From an uncultured Alphaproteobacteria bacterium (GTDB taxonomy: Bacteria > Pseudomonadota > Alphaproteobacteria > UBA8366 > JADFVY01): a DNA stretch of 44,928 bases. The notes under the pieces were generated by a model. That model was not told the origin of the DNA. It saw only the letters and a program-made list of their open reading frames with translations, and ran no database searches. How positions within the stretch are numbered: position 1 is the first letter of the stretch; the number at the start of each line of letters is the position of its first letter. This document shows, piece after piece, positions 34,049 to 42,998 of the stretch. The stretch spans positions 1-44,928 of the forward strand of contig CAMYKU010000047.1 in assembly GCA_947259105.1 (NCBI GenBank), given 5' to 3'. The position numbers were made by a program, and so were the translations under genes.

Positions 34049-34110
34049 GAGCAGCTTTATCCGCATAAACGGAATCGCGGGAAGCGATGCCGTTTGTGCG
34101 GATGCTGCTC
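34049..34110. repeat. 62-bp palindromic element, family A copy 2
   Basis: It reads GAGCAGCTTTATCCG, variable arm CATAAACGG, core AATCGCGGGAAGCGAT, variable arm GCCGTTTGTG, then CGGATGCTGCTC. Ends are identical to copy 1 (13488-13549, inverted) and the core matches at 13 of 16. The arms differ from copy 1 yet still pair with each other (one G-U wobble). It lies just upstream of the PhyH start. Confidence 0.92.
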
Positions 34111-34188
34111 TTGGCTTCAGCATGGATCAGCATGACAGGAACCGGTTAAGACGGCGTGAAACCGTCCAGGGCGCGCGCTCAATCGCTC

Positions 34189-34626
34189 TTAGCTGTTTTC
34201 TGTCTGGCGAAGCGTATGAACACCGGCCGCAAAGCAGGCCAGGCCGAACGCTGCGAGCAATAATGGAAGCAGCCAGATCGTCCAGAACGAATTGATGTCC
34301 GCCCGTGACGGATCGGCGGGATCGTATGCCACCTCGACCGCGTCTCCGACCGTGAACGGAGAGGGCCAGATCCCGAATCGGCTCTTGAATTCGACCGCCT
34401 CGCCGGTTTCCGGCGGGACGAAACGAACCACCGGGTGATCCTCGGTCATGCCCTTTGCACCGCGTTCGCGTTTCAGCGCGACGACCGTTCCGTCCGTGCG
34501 TGCGGTCGTATCGAGAAAATCCACGGCCTCGCCGATGAACCAGATGCCGGCCGCCAGCATGGCGATCCCGCCGACGACAAGGAAGTATCCCGCCAGCCGA
34601 CTCTTGCGAAAATTACCTTTCAGCAA
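34189..34626 (-). CDS. DUF3592 membrane protein
   Basis: A 145-residue protein with two membrane helices (about 13-33 and 118-137). An extracytoplasmic beta domain between them contains GTVVALKRERG, HPVVRFVPPETGEAVEFKS and the family hallmark VGDAVEVAYDPADPSRA. That DPxxP(S/A)xA ending is typical of DUF3592. Function is unknown. It sits 47 nt downstream of dprA on the same strand, between dprA and the PhyH gene. The ribosome site upstream is AAAGGTAA. Confidence 0.8.
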   Translation of the reverse strand: MLKGNFRKSRLAGYFLVVGGIAMLAAGIWFIGEAVDFLDTTARTDGTVVALKRERGAKGMTEDHPVVRFVPPETGEAVEFKSRFGIWPSPFTVGDAVEVAYDPADPSRADINSFWTIWLLPLLLAAFGLACFAAGVHTLRQTENS

Positions 34627-34672
34627 ATGATTTTACCTCCCGGCCAGACAGCTCCGTTCGGGGACAGGGCTT

Positions 34673-35791
34673 TCATTCGACTTCGCCGACCAGCGCCGCC
34701 ATGTTGCCGGGCTGGCGCTCGATGCGGCCGGCGAGTTCCAGCTCCAGCAGCACCGTCAGCACCGTCTGCGCCGGCAAGCCGAGGTCGCGGATGATCGCGT
34801 CGACCTGGGCCGGCGTGTGGCCCAGCGCATCGAGGATCCGCGCGCGTACATCGTCGGATACCGGCTCGCCCGCCGACGCGCCGGCGTCCCCGAATCGTCC
34901 CGATTCGGGCTGGCTCAACCCGTCGCCGCGCATCGCCTCCAGGGTGCCGAGAACATCCCCGGCTTCCTCCACCATCGTCGCGCCCTTGCGGATCAGGTCG
35001 TTGGTGCCGCGGCAACGCGGGTCGAGCGGCGAGCCGGGGACGGCCATGACTTCGCGGCCCTGCTCGTTGGCCAGCCGCGCGGTGATCAGCGAGCCGGACC
35101 GGACCGCGGCCTCGACCACGACGACGCCCAGCGACAGGCCCGAGATGATCCGGTTGCGGCGGGGAAAGTGGCGCGCTTGCGGCACCAGGCCCGGCGGCGA
35201 TTCGGCGAGGATCGCGCCGCGCTCGCGAATCGATTCGTACAGGCCGCGGTTCTCCTCCGGATAGACGACGTCGGGCCCGCCGGCAAGCACGGCGACGGTG
35301 CCGCCGTCGAGCGCGCCCTCATGCGCCGCGGCGTCGATGCCGCGCGCCATGCCCGAGGCCACCACCAGCCCCTCCGCCGCGACGCCGGCGGCGATCGCGC
35401 GGGCGATCCGCCGTCCGTTCGTTGAAGCGTTTCGCGCACCGACGATGGCGACGGTGGGGTGATTCAGAAGTTCGCTCCTTCCCATCACCAGCAGCACCGG
35501 CGGCGAGTCCTCCGCCGCGGCCAGGGCCGTCGGGTAGTCCGGCTCGCCCTGGTACAGGTGGCGCGCGCCGGCCGCCTCGGCCGCTTCCAGTTCGGCCACG
35601 GCCTTCGATTTCGGGCAGATCTTGATCTTGCGCCGCCCGCCGCGCGCGGCCAGCGAGGGCAGGGCGTCGAGCGCCTCGGCGGCGCTCGCGAAATACTTCA
35701 TCAGTTCGCGGAAGGTGATCGGCCCGACATTCTCGCTGCGGATCAGCCGCAGCCGCGCCAGGCGGTCCGCATCGTTGGCGGGCGGCCTCAT
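34673..35791 (-). CDS. dprA: DNA-processing protein DprA (Smf)
   Basis: A 372-residue protein with an N-terminal SAM-like region (LARLRLIRSENVGPITF), the Rossmann-like DprA domain (VAIVGARNASTNGRRIA, VVASGMARGIDAAAHEGAL, TVAVLAGGPDVVYPEEN, FPRRNRIISGLS, EAAVRSGSLITARLA) and a C-terminal winged-helix domain (about 305-372). DprA loads RecA on incoming single-stranded DNA during transformation. Its ATG overlaps the plsY stop by four bases. Confidence 0.95.
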   Translation of the reverse strand: MRPPANDADRLARLRLIRSENVGPITFRELMKYFASAAEALDALPSLAARGGRRKIKICPKSKAVAELEAAEAAGARHLYQGEPDYPTALAAAEDSPPVLLVMGRSELLNHPTVAIVGARNASTNGRRIARAIAAGVAAEGLVVASGMARGIDAAAHEGALDGGTVAVLAGGPDVVYPEENRGLYESIRERGAILAESPPGLVPQARHFPRRNRIISGLSLGVVVVEAAVRSGSLITARLANEQGREVMAVPGSPLDPRCRGTNDLIRKGATMVEEAGDVLGTLEAMRGDGLSQPESGRFGDAGASAGEPVSDDVRARILDALGHTPAQVDAIIRDLGLPAQTVLTVLLELELAGRIERQPGNMAALVGEVE

Positions 35792-36408
35792 TCCCTGTTA
35801 TCACGCCCGATCCGCGGCTCCTCACCACGCAGCAGGCGGCCGATGTTCTGGTGGTGGCGGGACCAGATCAGCGCACAGACGATCGCCACCGCCAGGGCGG
35901 TCCACAGGTCGGTGAAATACCAGACGTGGAGCGGGACGAGCAGCGTGGTCACCAGTGCCGCCAGCGACGAGATGCGGAAAACCAGGACGACCGCCAGCCA
36001 GACCGCGACGGCGATGAGGCCGGATGGCCAGGCCAGCGCGGTCAGCGCGCCGAATCCGGTGGCGACGCCCTTGCCGCCCCGGAACCCCAGCCAGACCGGG
36101 AACATGTGCCCGACGACCACCGCGACGGCGCCGATCAGTGCGCCTTCCGGGGCGAACAGGCCGCCGGCCAGTGCACCCGCCGCACCCTTGCCGGCATCCA
36201 GCGCCAGCGTCGCCGCCGCCAGCCGCTTGTTTCCGGTGCGCAACACGTTGGTCGCGCCGATATTGCCGGAGCCGATGCTGCGGATGTCGCCAAGCCCGGC
36301 GAGCCGCGTGAGCAGCAGGCCGAACGGGATCGAGCCGATCAGGTAGCAGAGCGCCGCGACGGCGGCCGCCCCGGACAGGCCGATGGTCCAGTGTCCCGGA
36401 TCCGGCAT
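35788..36408 (-). CDS. plsY: Glycerol-3-phosphate acyltransferase PlsY
   Basis: A 206-residue polytopic membrane protein with the three PlsY signatures: GSIPFGLLLTRLAGLGDIRS (about 22-41), GGKGVATGFGAL, and the HxxNIGRLLRGEE end. It uses acyl-phosphate to acylate glycerol-3-phosphate, the first step of phospholipid synthesis. The pyrC stop TAG directly abuts this ATG, and its own stop overlaps dprA, so the block pyrB-pyrC-plsY-dprA is tightly packed and likely one operon. Confidence 0.95.
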   Translation of the reverse strand: MPDPGHWTIGLSGAAAVAALCYLIGSIPFGLLLTRLAGLGDIRSIGSGNIGATNVLRTGNKRLAAATLALDAGKGAAGALAGGLFAPEGALIGAVAVVVGHMFPVWLGFRGGKGVATGFGALTALAWPSGLIAVAVWLAVVLVFRISSLAALVTTLLVPLHVWYFTDLWTALAVAIVCALIWSRHHQNIGRLLRGEEPRIGRDNRE

Positions 36409-37731
36409 CTAACCCGCCTTCTTCTTCTGTTTTTCCTGTCCAACGCTGAATATGGCCCGTCCGTCGACGACGGTGCGCAGCGCGTGGCCCTGCACCGGCC
36501 GCCCGTCGAAGGGCGAATTCTTCGACTTGCTGCGGAACGCCTCCTCGTCGATCTTCCACGGCCGGTCGGTGTCGATCAGCACCAGGTCCGCCGGCGCGCC
36601 CTTCGCCAGCCGCCCGGCCGTCAGCCCCAGCCGCTCGGCCGGCCTGCAGGTCAGCAGCGCCAGCGCCTCCGGCAGTTTGAGGTGCTTGTTGTGATACAGC
36701 TCAAGCGTCAGCGGCAGCAGCGTCTCCAGCCCGATGATGCCGAACGCCGCCTGGGCGAAGGGCAGGCGTTTCGAATCCTGGTCGTGCGGCGAATGATCGC
36801 TGGCGATGGCGTCGATGGTGCCGTCCTTCAGCCCCTCGACGACGGCCTCGCGGTCGGTCTCGTCGCGCAGCGGCGGGCGGACCTTGGCGAAGGTCCGGTA
36901 ATCGCCCACCGCGATTTCGTTGAGCGCGAAATAATGGGGCGCGGTGTCGCAGGTCACGTCCAGCCCGCGCCGCTTGGCCTGGCGAATCGCTTCCACCGAG
37001 GCGGCCGTCGAGACATGCGCGGCGTGATACCTGCTGCCGGTTTTTTCGACCAGCCGCAGATCCCGCTCGATCATGATCACCTCGGCCACCGGGGGGATGC
37101 CGGCCAGGCCCAGCCGGCTCGCGATCTCGCCGGAGTTCATCTGGCCGTCGGCCGCCAGCGACGGCTCTTCCGGATGCTGCGCGATCAGGTGCCCGAATGT
37201 CGAGGCGTAGCTGAGCGCCCGCTGCAGGGTCTTGGCGTCGGCCACCGTCACCTCGGCGTCGGTGAACGCCACCGCGCCGGCTTCGCCCAGCAGGCCGAAC
37301 TCGGTCAGCTCGCGTCCCGCGAAGCCCCTTGTGATCGCCGCGTAGCAGTGGATCTTGGCGAGCTTGACCTCGCGCGCCCGGCGGGCGACGAACTCCAGCA
37401 CCGCGACGTTGTCGATCACCGGGTCGGTGTTGGGCAGGCAGACGATCGTCGTCACGCCGCCGGCGCCGGCGGCATGGCCGGCACTCTCGATGTCCTCCAT
37501 ATGCTCCTGGCCGGGGTCGCGCAGCTGCACCCGCATGTCGACCAGGCCGGGCGCCAGCACGTGGCCGCCGCAGTCGACGGTCTCGGCGTCGCCGGGCGCG
37601 CCGTCGGCGAACAGCCTGGTCCCGAAATCGGCGATCTTGCCGTCCTCGGCCAGCAGCCCGCCGGGCGCGTCGAGGCCGCTCGCCGGATCGACCAGCCGGG
37701 CATTGACATAGGCTGTGCGGTACTTGCTCAT
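36409..37731 (-). CDS. pyrC: Dihydroorotase-type protein (PyrC) lacking the HxH metal motif
   Basis: A 440-residue amidohydrolase of the class I dihydroorotase branch. Family wording is strong: [30 protein letters not shown], the FTD segment, an AQHPEEP histidine, [13 protein letters not shown], and ASDHSPHD with the catalytic aspartate. The usual HVH that binds the first zinc (D-x-H-V-H-L-R) is replaced by Arg67-Val-Gln69, while the later histidines and aspartate remain. This resembles the non-catalytic PyrC-like proteins paired with PyrB in some proteobacteria. It may be structural, bind metal differently, or have reduced activity. It overlaps pyrB by four bases. Confidence 0.88.
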   Translation of the reverse strand: MSKYRTAYVNARLVDPASGLDAPGGLLAEDGKIADFGTRLFADGAPGDAETVDCGGHVLAPGLVDMRVQLRDPGQEHMEDIESAGHAAGAGGVTTIVCLPNTDPVIDNVAVLEFVARRAREVKLAKIHCYAAITRGFAGRELTEFGLLGEAGAVAFTDAEVTVADAKTLQRALSYASTFGHLIAQHPEEPSLAADGQMNSGEIASRLGLAGIPPVAEVIMIERDLRLVEKTGSRYHAAHVSTAASVEAIRQAKRRGLDVTCDTAPHYFALNEIAVGDYRTFAKVRPPLRDETDREAVVEGLKDGTIDAIASDHSPHDQDSKRLPFAQAAFGIIGLETLLPLTLELYHNKHLKLPEALALLTCRPAERLGLTAGRLAKGAPADLVLIDTDRPWKIDEEAFRSKSKNSPFDGRPVQGHALRTVVDGRAIFSVGQEKQKKKAG

Positions 37732-38690
37732 GGCGCGTTCCCGAGCAGGTCCCGGGTCAAGAGGTCGAGGCAGGCCATGCGCACGGCGACGCCCATCTCC
37801 ACCTGCTCGCGGATCACCGAGCGGTCGATGTCGTCCGCGAGTTCCGAGTCGATCTCGATGCCGCGGTTCATCGGTCCCGGATGCATGACCAGCGCATCGT
37901 CCCTGGCCGCCGCCAGTTTCTCGCGGTCGAGGCCGAAGTAATGGAAATACTCGCGCGGCGACGGCACGAACCGGCCCTGCATGCGTTCGGTCTGCAGCCG
38001 CAGCATCATCACGATATCGCAGTCCTTCAGGCCCGCGCGCATGTCGTGGAACACCTCGACGCCGAAGCGCTCTATGGCCGACGGCAGCAGCGTCGGCGGG
38101 CCGATCACGCGGACCCGCGCGCCCATTGTGTGCAGCAGCAGGATGTTGGAGCGCGCCACCCGGCTGTGCAGCACGTCGCCGCAGATCGCCACGGTCAGCC
38201 CCTGCAGGCGGCCCTTGCGGCGGCGGATCGTCAGCGCGTCCAGCAGCGCCTGGGTCGGGTGTTCGTGGCTGCCGTCGCCGGCGTTCATGACGGCGCAGTT
38301 GACCTTCTCGGACAGCAGCTTGACCGCGCCCGAATCGCTGTGGCGGACGACCAGCACGTCGGTGTGCATGGCGTTCAGCGTCATCGCCGTGTCGATCACG
38401 GTTTCGCCCTTCTTGATGGCGCTGGTCGACACCGACATGTTGATCACGTCGGCGCCGAGCCGCTTGCCGGCCAGCTCGAAGGAGGTGCGGGTGCGGGTCG
38501 AGCTCTCGAAGAACAGGTTGATGACCGTGCGGCCGCGCAGCAGCGAGAGCTTCTTGTCCGGCTTGCGGCTCTGCTCGACGTACGAGTCGGCGAGGTCGAG
38601 CACCATGGTGATGGCGTCCGCCGAAAGCCCCTCGATTCCCAGAAGATGCCGGTGCGGGAAACGAAGCGAGGAGTCGGCGGTGGTGCTCAT
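37728..38690 (-). CDS. pyrB: Aspartate carbamoyltransferase catalytic subunit
   Basis: A 320-residue transcarbamylase with the carbamoyl-phosphate motif [13 protein letters not shown] (about 55-67), EHPTQALLD (about 142-150), the [11 protein letters not shown] loop and the aspartate-binding MRLQTERM segment. It condenses carbamoyl phosphate with aspartate in pyrimidine synthesis. It starts the pyrB-pyrC-plsY-dprA block. No pyrI is visible. The preceding gap holds a palindromic element. Confidence 0.96.
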   Translation of the reverse strand: MSTTADSSLRFPHRHLLGIEGLSADAITMVLDLADSYVEQSRKPDKKLSLLRGRTVINLFFESSTRTRTSFELAGKRLGADVINMSVSTSAIKKGETVIDTAMTLNAMHTDVLVVRHSDSGAVKLLSEKVNCAVMNAGDGSHEHPTQALLDALTIRRRKGRLQGLTVAICGDVLHSRVARSNILLLHTMGARVRVIGPPTLLPSAIERFGVEVFHDMRAGLKDCDIVMMLRLQTERMQGRFVPSPREYFHYFGLDREKLAAARDDALVMHPGPMNRGIEIDSELADDIDRSVIREQVEMGVAVRMACLDLLTRDLLGNAP

Positions 38691-38768
38691 GAACCGGCAC
38701 TATATTTCCGCAGGCGCGCGGCGACAAGCGGTTGGTGGAATCCGGGTCCGTCTGGCTGGTGATACCGA

Positions 38769-38878
38769 GCGACCTCATACTTCGAGACGGGCCTGGAGGC
38801 CCTCCTCAGCATGAGGACACTGACGTTTGAGCCTCATGCTGAGGAGGCGCGAAGCGCCGTCTCGAAGTATGAGGTCGC
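38769..38878. repeat. 110-bp palindromic element, family D copy 1
   Basis: The outer arms GCGACCTCATACTTCGAGACG and its complement flank an inner hairpin CTCCTCAGCATGAGG..CCTCATGCTGAGGAG. A second copy with the same outer and inner arms lies at 44259-44367. It fills the gap between pyrB and the CoA transferase gene. Confidence 0.93.
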
Positions 38879-38884
38879 GCGGTG

Positions 38885-40102
38885 CTAAACGATGCCGGCT
38901 TCGCGCAGCTTCGCGATCTCCCCCACATCCATCTCCAGCAACTCTCCCAACACCTCGTCGGTGTGCTGGCCCAGGGTCGGCGGGGCGTGGCGGTATTCGG
39001 GAGGCGTCCCGGACATCCGGATCGGGCTGGCGACCAGCGGCACCGTGCCGGCGCCGGCAAGCGGGTAGGGCATATCGATGCGCATGCCGCGTGCCTTGAC
39101 CTGGGGGTCTTCGAACACCTGGTCGACGGTGTTGACGGGCGAGCAGGGGACGTGGCGCGCGCGCAGCCCTTCGAGCCATTCGGCCATGGTCTTCCGGCGC
39201 ATCAGCTCGGCGACCAGCGGGATCGAATCCTCGCGGTTGCGGCAGCGTTCGCTGTTGGTGGAAAAGCGCGGGTCGTCGGCGAGATGCAGCGCCCCCGCCA
39301 TGTCGCAGAATTCCCGGAACTGCCGGTCGTTGCCGCAGGCCAGCACCATGTGGCCGTCGGAGGTCTCGAACACCTGGTAGGGCACGATGTTGGGGTGGCC
39401 GTTGCCGCGCCGCGGCGGTTGGCGTCCCGAGATCAGGTAGTTCTCCGCCTCGTAGACCAGCCATGCGACCTGCGTGTCCAGCAGCGCCATGTCGACCTGC
39501 TGGCCCGTGCCGGTGGCGTCGCGGTGGCGCAGCGCCGCCAGCATCGCGGTGGCGGCGTACATGCCGCACATCAGATCGGCGATGCCGACGCCCACCTTCA
39601 TGGGCTCGCCGTCGACCTCGCCGGTCAGGCTCATGATGCCGCCCATCGCCTGTGCGAGATAGTCGTAGCCGGCGTGCGCGGCGTAGGGTCCGGTCTGGCC
39701 GAAGCCGGTGATCGAGCAATAGATCAGGCCCGGAAACGCGTCCTTCAGGTCGTCGTATGACAGGCCGTAGCGCGCAAGGTCTCCGGTCTTGAAGTTCTCC
39801 ACCAGGATGTCGCAATGCGCCAGCAGGCGCTTCGCCAGCGCCTGGCCTTCCGGCTTGGCGATGTCGATGGCGACCGAACGCTTGTTGCGGTTGGCCGAAA
39901 GGAAGTAGGCGCTTTCGGTCGTCTCGTTGCCGTCGGCGTCCGCCACATAGGGCGGGCCCCATTTGCGGGTATCGTCGCCGCGCCCCGGCTGCTCGATCTT
40001 GATCACGTCCGCGCCGAGGTCGCCGAGCGCCTGGGTGCAGCTCGGACCCGCCAGAATCCGTGTCAGATCGAAGATGCGAACGCCGTCGAGTGCGCCGGCC
40101 AT
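38885..40102 (-). CDS. CaiB/BaiF-type (family III) CoA transferase
   Basis: A 405-residue family III CoA transferase with the opening ALDGVRIFDLTRILAGPSC, then DLGADVIKIEQPGRGDDTR, SANRNKRSVAIDI and the catalytic aspartate in VGVGIADLMCGMYA. Such enzymes move CoA between carboxylic acids. The substrate is unknown. It diverges from the Tat-linked E1 operon across a 207-bp region carrying an FNR-type box, so the two may be regulated together. Its stop lies seven bases after the family D palindrome. Length is normal and the domain appears intact. Confidence 0.9.
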   Translation of the reverse strand: MAGALDGVRIFDLTRILAGPSCTQALGDLGADVIKIEQPGRGDDTRKWGPPYVADADGNETTESAYFLSANRNKRSVAIDIAKPEGQALAKRLLAHCDILVENFKTGDLARYGLSYDDLKDAFPGLIYCSITGFGQTGPYAAHAGYDYLAQAMGGIMSLTGEVDGEPMKVGVGIADLMCGMYAATAMLAALRHRDATGTGQQVDMALLDTQVAWLVYEAENYLISGRQPPRRGNGHPNIVPYQVFETSDGHMVLACGNDRQFREFCDMAGALHLADDPRFSTNSERCRNREDSIPLVAELMRRKTMAEWLEGLRARHVPCSPVNTVDQVFEDPQVKARGMRIDMPYPLAGAGTVPLVASPIRMSGTPPEYRHAPPTLGQHTDEVLGELLEMDVGEIAKLREAGIV

Positions 40103-40197
40103 GGTGCTGCTCCGTATATCGAGGGACGGCCGATGGTTTGCCCCGTGGCGGCGCGTGGGTCAAGAACGGATGCCAACGCCCGGACCGCGCCCGCTGA

Positions 40198-40211
40198 TTG
40201 ATCCAAATCAA
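40198..40211 (+). promoter_or_regulatory. Perfect FNR/FixK-type operator (TTGAT-N4-ATCAA) with class II promoter spacing
   Basis: TTGATCCAAATCAA matches the FNR/FixK consensus exactly. With the box centre at 40204.5, a class II promoter would start at about 40246. A TGGTAAATA stretch at 40231-40239 gives an extended-type TG-n plus TAAATA at exactly -12 to -7, a moderate -10 match. Translation of the E1 alpha gene starts 64 nt later, after GGAGGGACTGCA. This suggests low-oxygen activation of the E1-cytochrome operon; the divergent CoA transferase could share it. Confidence 0.72.
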
Positions 40212-40309
40212 CGATTCACACGGGAAAACATGGTAAATAAATCCTTTCCATTATCGACGCCTGGGTCTCCACACGCGGCTTTGCCGCTATTTCACCTGGA
40301 GGGACTGCA

Positions 40310-41527
40310 ATGGCTTACGAAACGAAACTCTCGCGAGAGTCGCGGGGGGGTGAACCGACTCCATCGGCAACCAGACGAACCTTCCTCAAAGCCGTCGCAG
40401 GCGCGGGCGCGGCGGTATCGCTGAGCAGCCAGTTTTCCTGGGCAAACGGGGAAATCGGCTACTGGGCCAAGGATCTTTCGGACGACAAGCTGAAGGAGAT
40501 GTACGCAACCATGCTCCGCATCCGCTGGCACGAGCGGACGCAGGCGGACAAGATGCTGACCGAGCCCGGCTACCGCGGCTACAACCACTTCTACGCCGGC
40601 CAGGAGGCGGTCGCCACCGGCGTGTGCGCCGCCCTGCGCAACAAGGGGGCCTTCGAGGAGGTGGACCTGGTGTACAGCACGCACCGGCCAAGCGGACACG
40701 CCCTCGCCAAGGGCGTCGACCTGAAGAAGATGTGCGCGGAGAACGATTTCCGGGCGACCGGCCTGAACAAGGGCTACGCCGCCGAGATGCACATCTCCGA
40801 CAAGTCGGTCGGCTTCATGGGCGCCGACGGCATGATCGGGCCCGGCCTGGTGATGGCGGCCGGTTCGGCCTTCGGCATCCGGGCACGGGGCAGCAAGCAG
40901 GTGTCCGTGGTGTTCGGCGGCGACGGCACCTACGCCACGCCGGCCTTCCACGGCACGCTGAACAACGCGGCCCTGCTCGACCTGCCGTTCGTCTACGTGC
41001 TGGAGAACAACCTGTACCACCAGTACGCCCATTACTCCTACTCCTGCCCGATGAAGGACATTGCCGACGCGGCCAGGACCTACCGTATTCCGGGCGTCGT
41101 GGTGGACGGCCAGGACGTGCTGCAGGTCTACAATGCGGCCAAGGAGGCGGTGGAGCGCGCACGGGCCGGGGAGGGGCCGACGCTGATCGAAGCCAAGACC
41201 TACCGTTACTACAACCACTGGGGTGCGCCTGGAGCCAAACCCGGCGAGCTGGGCGCCTTCGGCTACGATCCGCTGGCGATTTCGTCGTTCCGTCCGGAGC
41301 GCGAGGTGCGGGCCTGGATGGCGCGCGACCCCATCGACATCTTCCGCAAGACCCTGATCAACTGGGGCACGCTGGACCAGGCCAAGGCCGACGCCGCGGA
41401 AGCCGCGGTGAAGAAGGAGGTCAAGGAAGCCTTCGAATGGGCCGACAAGCAGCCGCTCTGCAAGCCCGAAGACGGCCTCAAGAACGTCTTCGTTACGGGC
41501 AGCGTCCGGGCCGCCCAGTTCGGTTAG
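40310..41527 (+). CDS. Tat-exported thiamine-diphosphate dehydrogenase E1, alpha subunit
   Basis: A 405-residue protein. Residues 1-45 form a canonical twin-arginine signal: ATRRTFLKAVAG (Arg22-Arg23), a hydrophobic AGAGAAVSLSSQ region, and a cleavage site at SWA45-N. The rest is a 2-oxoacid/acetoin dehydrogenase E1 alpha subunit: STHRPSGHALAKG (His130), KGYAAEMHI, and the thiamine-diphosphate motif GGDGTYATPA..LENN (Gly204-Asp-Gly206 to Asn233-Asn234). E1 alpha is normally cytoplasmic and feeds a lipoyl E2; here neither E2 nor E3 is present. The ribosome site is GGAGGG. It is 80 nt upstream of E1 beta. The substrate could be pyruvate, acetoin or another 2-oxoacid. Confidence 0.9.
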   Translation: MAYETKLSRESRGGEPTPSATRRTFLKAVAGAGAAVSLSSQFSWANGEIGYWAKDLSDDKLKEMYATMLRIRWHERTQADKMLTEPGYRGYNHFYAGQEAVATGVCAALRNKGAFEEVDLVYSTHRPSGHALAKGVDLKKMCAENDFRATGLNKGYAAEMHISDKSVGFMGADGMIGPGLVMAAGSAFGIRARGSKQVSVVFGGDGTYATPAFHGTLNNAALLDLPFVYVLENNLYHQYAHYSYSCPMKDIADAARTYRIPGVVVDGQDVLQVYNAAKEAVERARAGEGPTLIEAKTYRYYNHWGAPGAKPGELGAFGYDPLAISSFRPEREVRAWMARDPIDIFRKTLINWGTLDQAKADAAEAAVKKEVKEAFEWADKQPLCKPEDGLKNVFVTGSVRAAQFG

Positions 41528-41607
41528 CCGCCATGGCGGCGATCCGTCCGGAAGGCCCGGCGCCGGCCCGGCGTCCGCCTCCGTACGGAGGATAAGGAGA
41601 CAGTATC

Positions 41608-42579
41608 ATGGCACGCAAGAGTTGGATGTACTCCGTCCTCGAGGCTGTGCAGTATGAAATGCGCCAGCGCAAGGACATGGTATGGCTGTTCGAATTGACT
41701 CCCCCGGTGGCCTCCAATCCGGGCAAGCCGGTGATCAACCTGGAGAAGGAGTTCGGCCGTACCCGCGTCAACAACACGGGCATCGACGAGATGTGGATGG
41801 CGGGCGCCACGCTGGGGGCGGGGCTCGCCGGCGTGACCGCGGTCACCTACATCCCCTATCAGGGCAACGGTATGTGCTTCCAGATGATCCAGAACCATGC
41901 CGGCAAGCTGCGCCACATGACCGGCGGGGATGCCGAAATGCCGATCGTGTTCATCCTCGAGATGACCGGGCAGACGCCTGGATTCGCGGGTCAGCATTCC
42001 GACTATGAGATCGACACCTATTATGCCCACATCCCCGGCGTGAAGACGGTGATCCCGTCGACCCCGAGGGACGCCAAGGGCATGATGGCCTCGGCGATCC
42101 GCGACCGGAACCCGGTGGTCTATCTCTATCCCGCGGGGCTCCGCAATCTGGTCGAGGAGGTTCCCGACGACCAGTACGAAACCCCGCTGGACAAGGCGGC
42201 CCTGCGCAGCACCGGCGGCGACCTGACCATCGTCAGCTCCGGGGCCGGCATGCCCGAGGTGCTCGAGGCCACCAAGCGCCTGCAGGAGAGCGGCGTGGGC
42301 GTCGAGGCGATCGACCTGCGTTCGCTGAAGCCGATGGACACGGAAACCCTGGTCAAATCGGTGCAGAAGACCAAACGCCTGCTGACTTTCGACCAGTCCT
42401 ACTACACGCTGTGTCCGGGCGCCGAGGTCATCGCGCGGGTCGCCGAGAACGTCGACGGCGCGCGCTACAAACGCATCGCCTTCCCCGATGCGCCGCCGCC
42501 GGCCTCACCCGAGATGTTCCTGTGGATGCGGCCGAACGCGGAGCACATCATGGGAGCGGCCAAACAGCTGCTCGGCTGA
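41608..42579 (+). CDS. Thiamine-diphosphate dehydrogenase E1, beta subunit
   Basis: A 323-residue transketolase-type E1 beta subunit. The catalytic glutamate (Glu61, in GIDEMWMAGA) aligns with the ISEAGIVGA glutamate that binds the thiamine aminopyrimidine. His130 in AGQHSDYEIDTYYAHIPG matches the HSQ..AWFAHTPG histidine. PSTPRDAKGMM and RDRNPVVYLYP are typical. The C-terminal transketolase domain is complete. It has no signal peptide of its own (MARKSWMYSVLEA), so it would have to be carried out with the alpha subunit as a folded complex, as Tat allows. The ribosome site GGAGGATAAGGAG precedes the ATG. Confidence 0.88.
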   Translation: MARKSWMYSVLEAVQYEMRQRKDMVWLFELTPPVASNPGKPVINLEKEFGRTRVNNTGIDEMWMAGATLGAGLAGVTAVTYIPYQGNGMCFQMIQNHAGKLRHMTGGDAEMPIVFILEMTGQTPGFAGQHSDYEIDTYYAHIPGVKTVIPSTPRDAKGMMASAIRDRNPVVYLYPAGLRNLVEEVPDDQYETPLDKAALRSTGGDLTIVSSGAGMPEVLEATKRLQESGVGVEAIDLRSLKPMDTETLVKSVQKTKRLLTFDQSYYTLCPGAEVIARVAENVDGARYKRIAFPDAPPPASPEMFLWMRPNAEHIMGAAKQLLG

Positions 42580-42707
42580 GGCGACGACAGGCAGACGGCC
42601 GGACGGCCGAGGGCGGGCTGCGGCCCGCGCTCGCCGCCCGGCTGCGCCGGCAACCCCGGCAGTATGCCACCCCCGATCTGAACAAGAGGCACGGAGCACG
42701 GCCGGCG

Positions 42708-42998
42708 ATGAACGAAGAACAGCAGCAGACACACCAGACCTGCGAACAGTGTGGCGGCGCCGACCTGCGCGCCGACCAGGTGCGGTCCGCCTTCTGGCAT
42801 GACGACCGCCTGGTCGTGATCGAGGACGTTCCGGCGCTGATCTGCGGCACCTGCCACGAGCAGTTTTTCGAGGACTCCACGGTGATGCTGATCGATCTGC
42901 TTCGCGGCGAAGGCTTTCCGACCGAAAAGGCCCGAAGCGAGTTGCGGGTGCCCGTGTTCTCCCTGCAGGACCGGATCCGCCGGGACAATGGGTCATGA
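42708..42998 (+). CDS. YgiT-type zinc-finger protein
   Basis: A 96-residue protein with two CxxC pairs, CEQC (Cys12, Cys15) and CGTC (Cys46, Cys49), and the strand VIEDVPALICGTC typical of the YgiT/MqsA N-terminal zinc domain. The helix-turn-helix part of MqsA is missing. There is no signal peptide, so it is cytoplasmic and the CGTCH sequence is a zinc knuckle, not a haem site. Its role in this operon is unknown; regulation or maturation are possible. The start of the first cytochrome overlaps its stop by four bases (ATGA, 42995-42998). The gene follows E1 beta by 128 nt. Confidence 0.82.
   Translation: MNEEQQQTHQTCEQCGGADLRADQVRSAFWHDDRLVVIEDVPALICGTCHEQFFEDSTVMLIDLLRGEGFPTEKARSELRVPVFSLQDRIRRDNGS

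Noticed and set aside
42843..42857. CGTCH in the zinc-finger protein as a haem c site
   Set aside because: The protein has no export signal and pairs this motif with another CxxC in a YgiT-type zinc fold, so it is not a cytochrome site.
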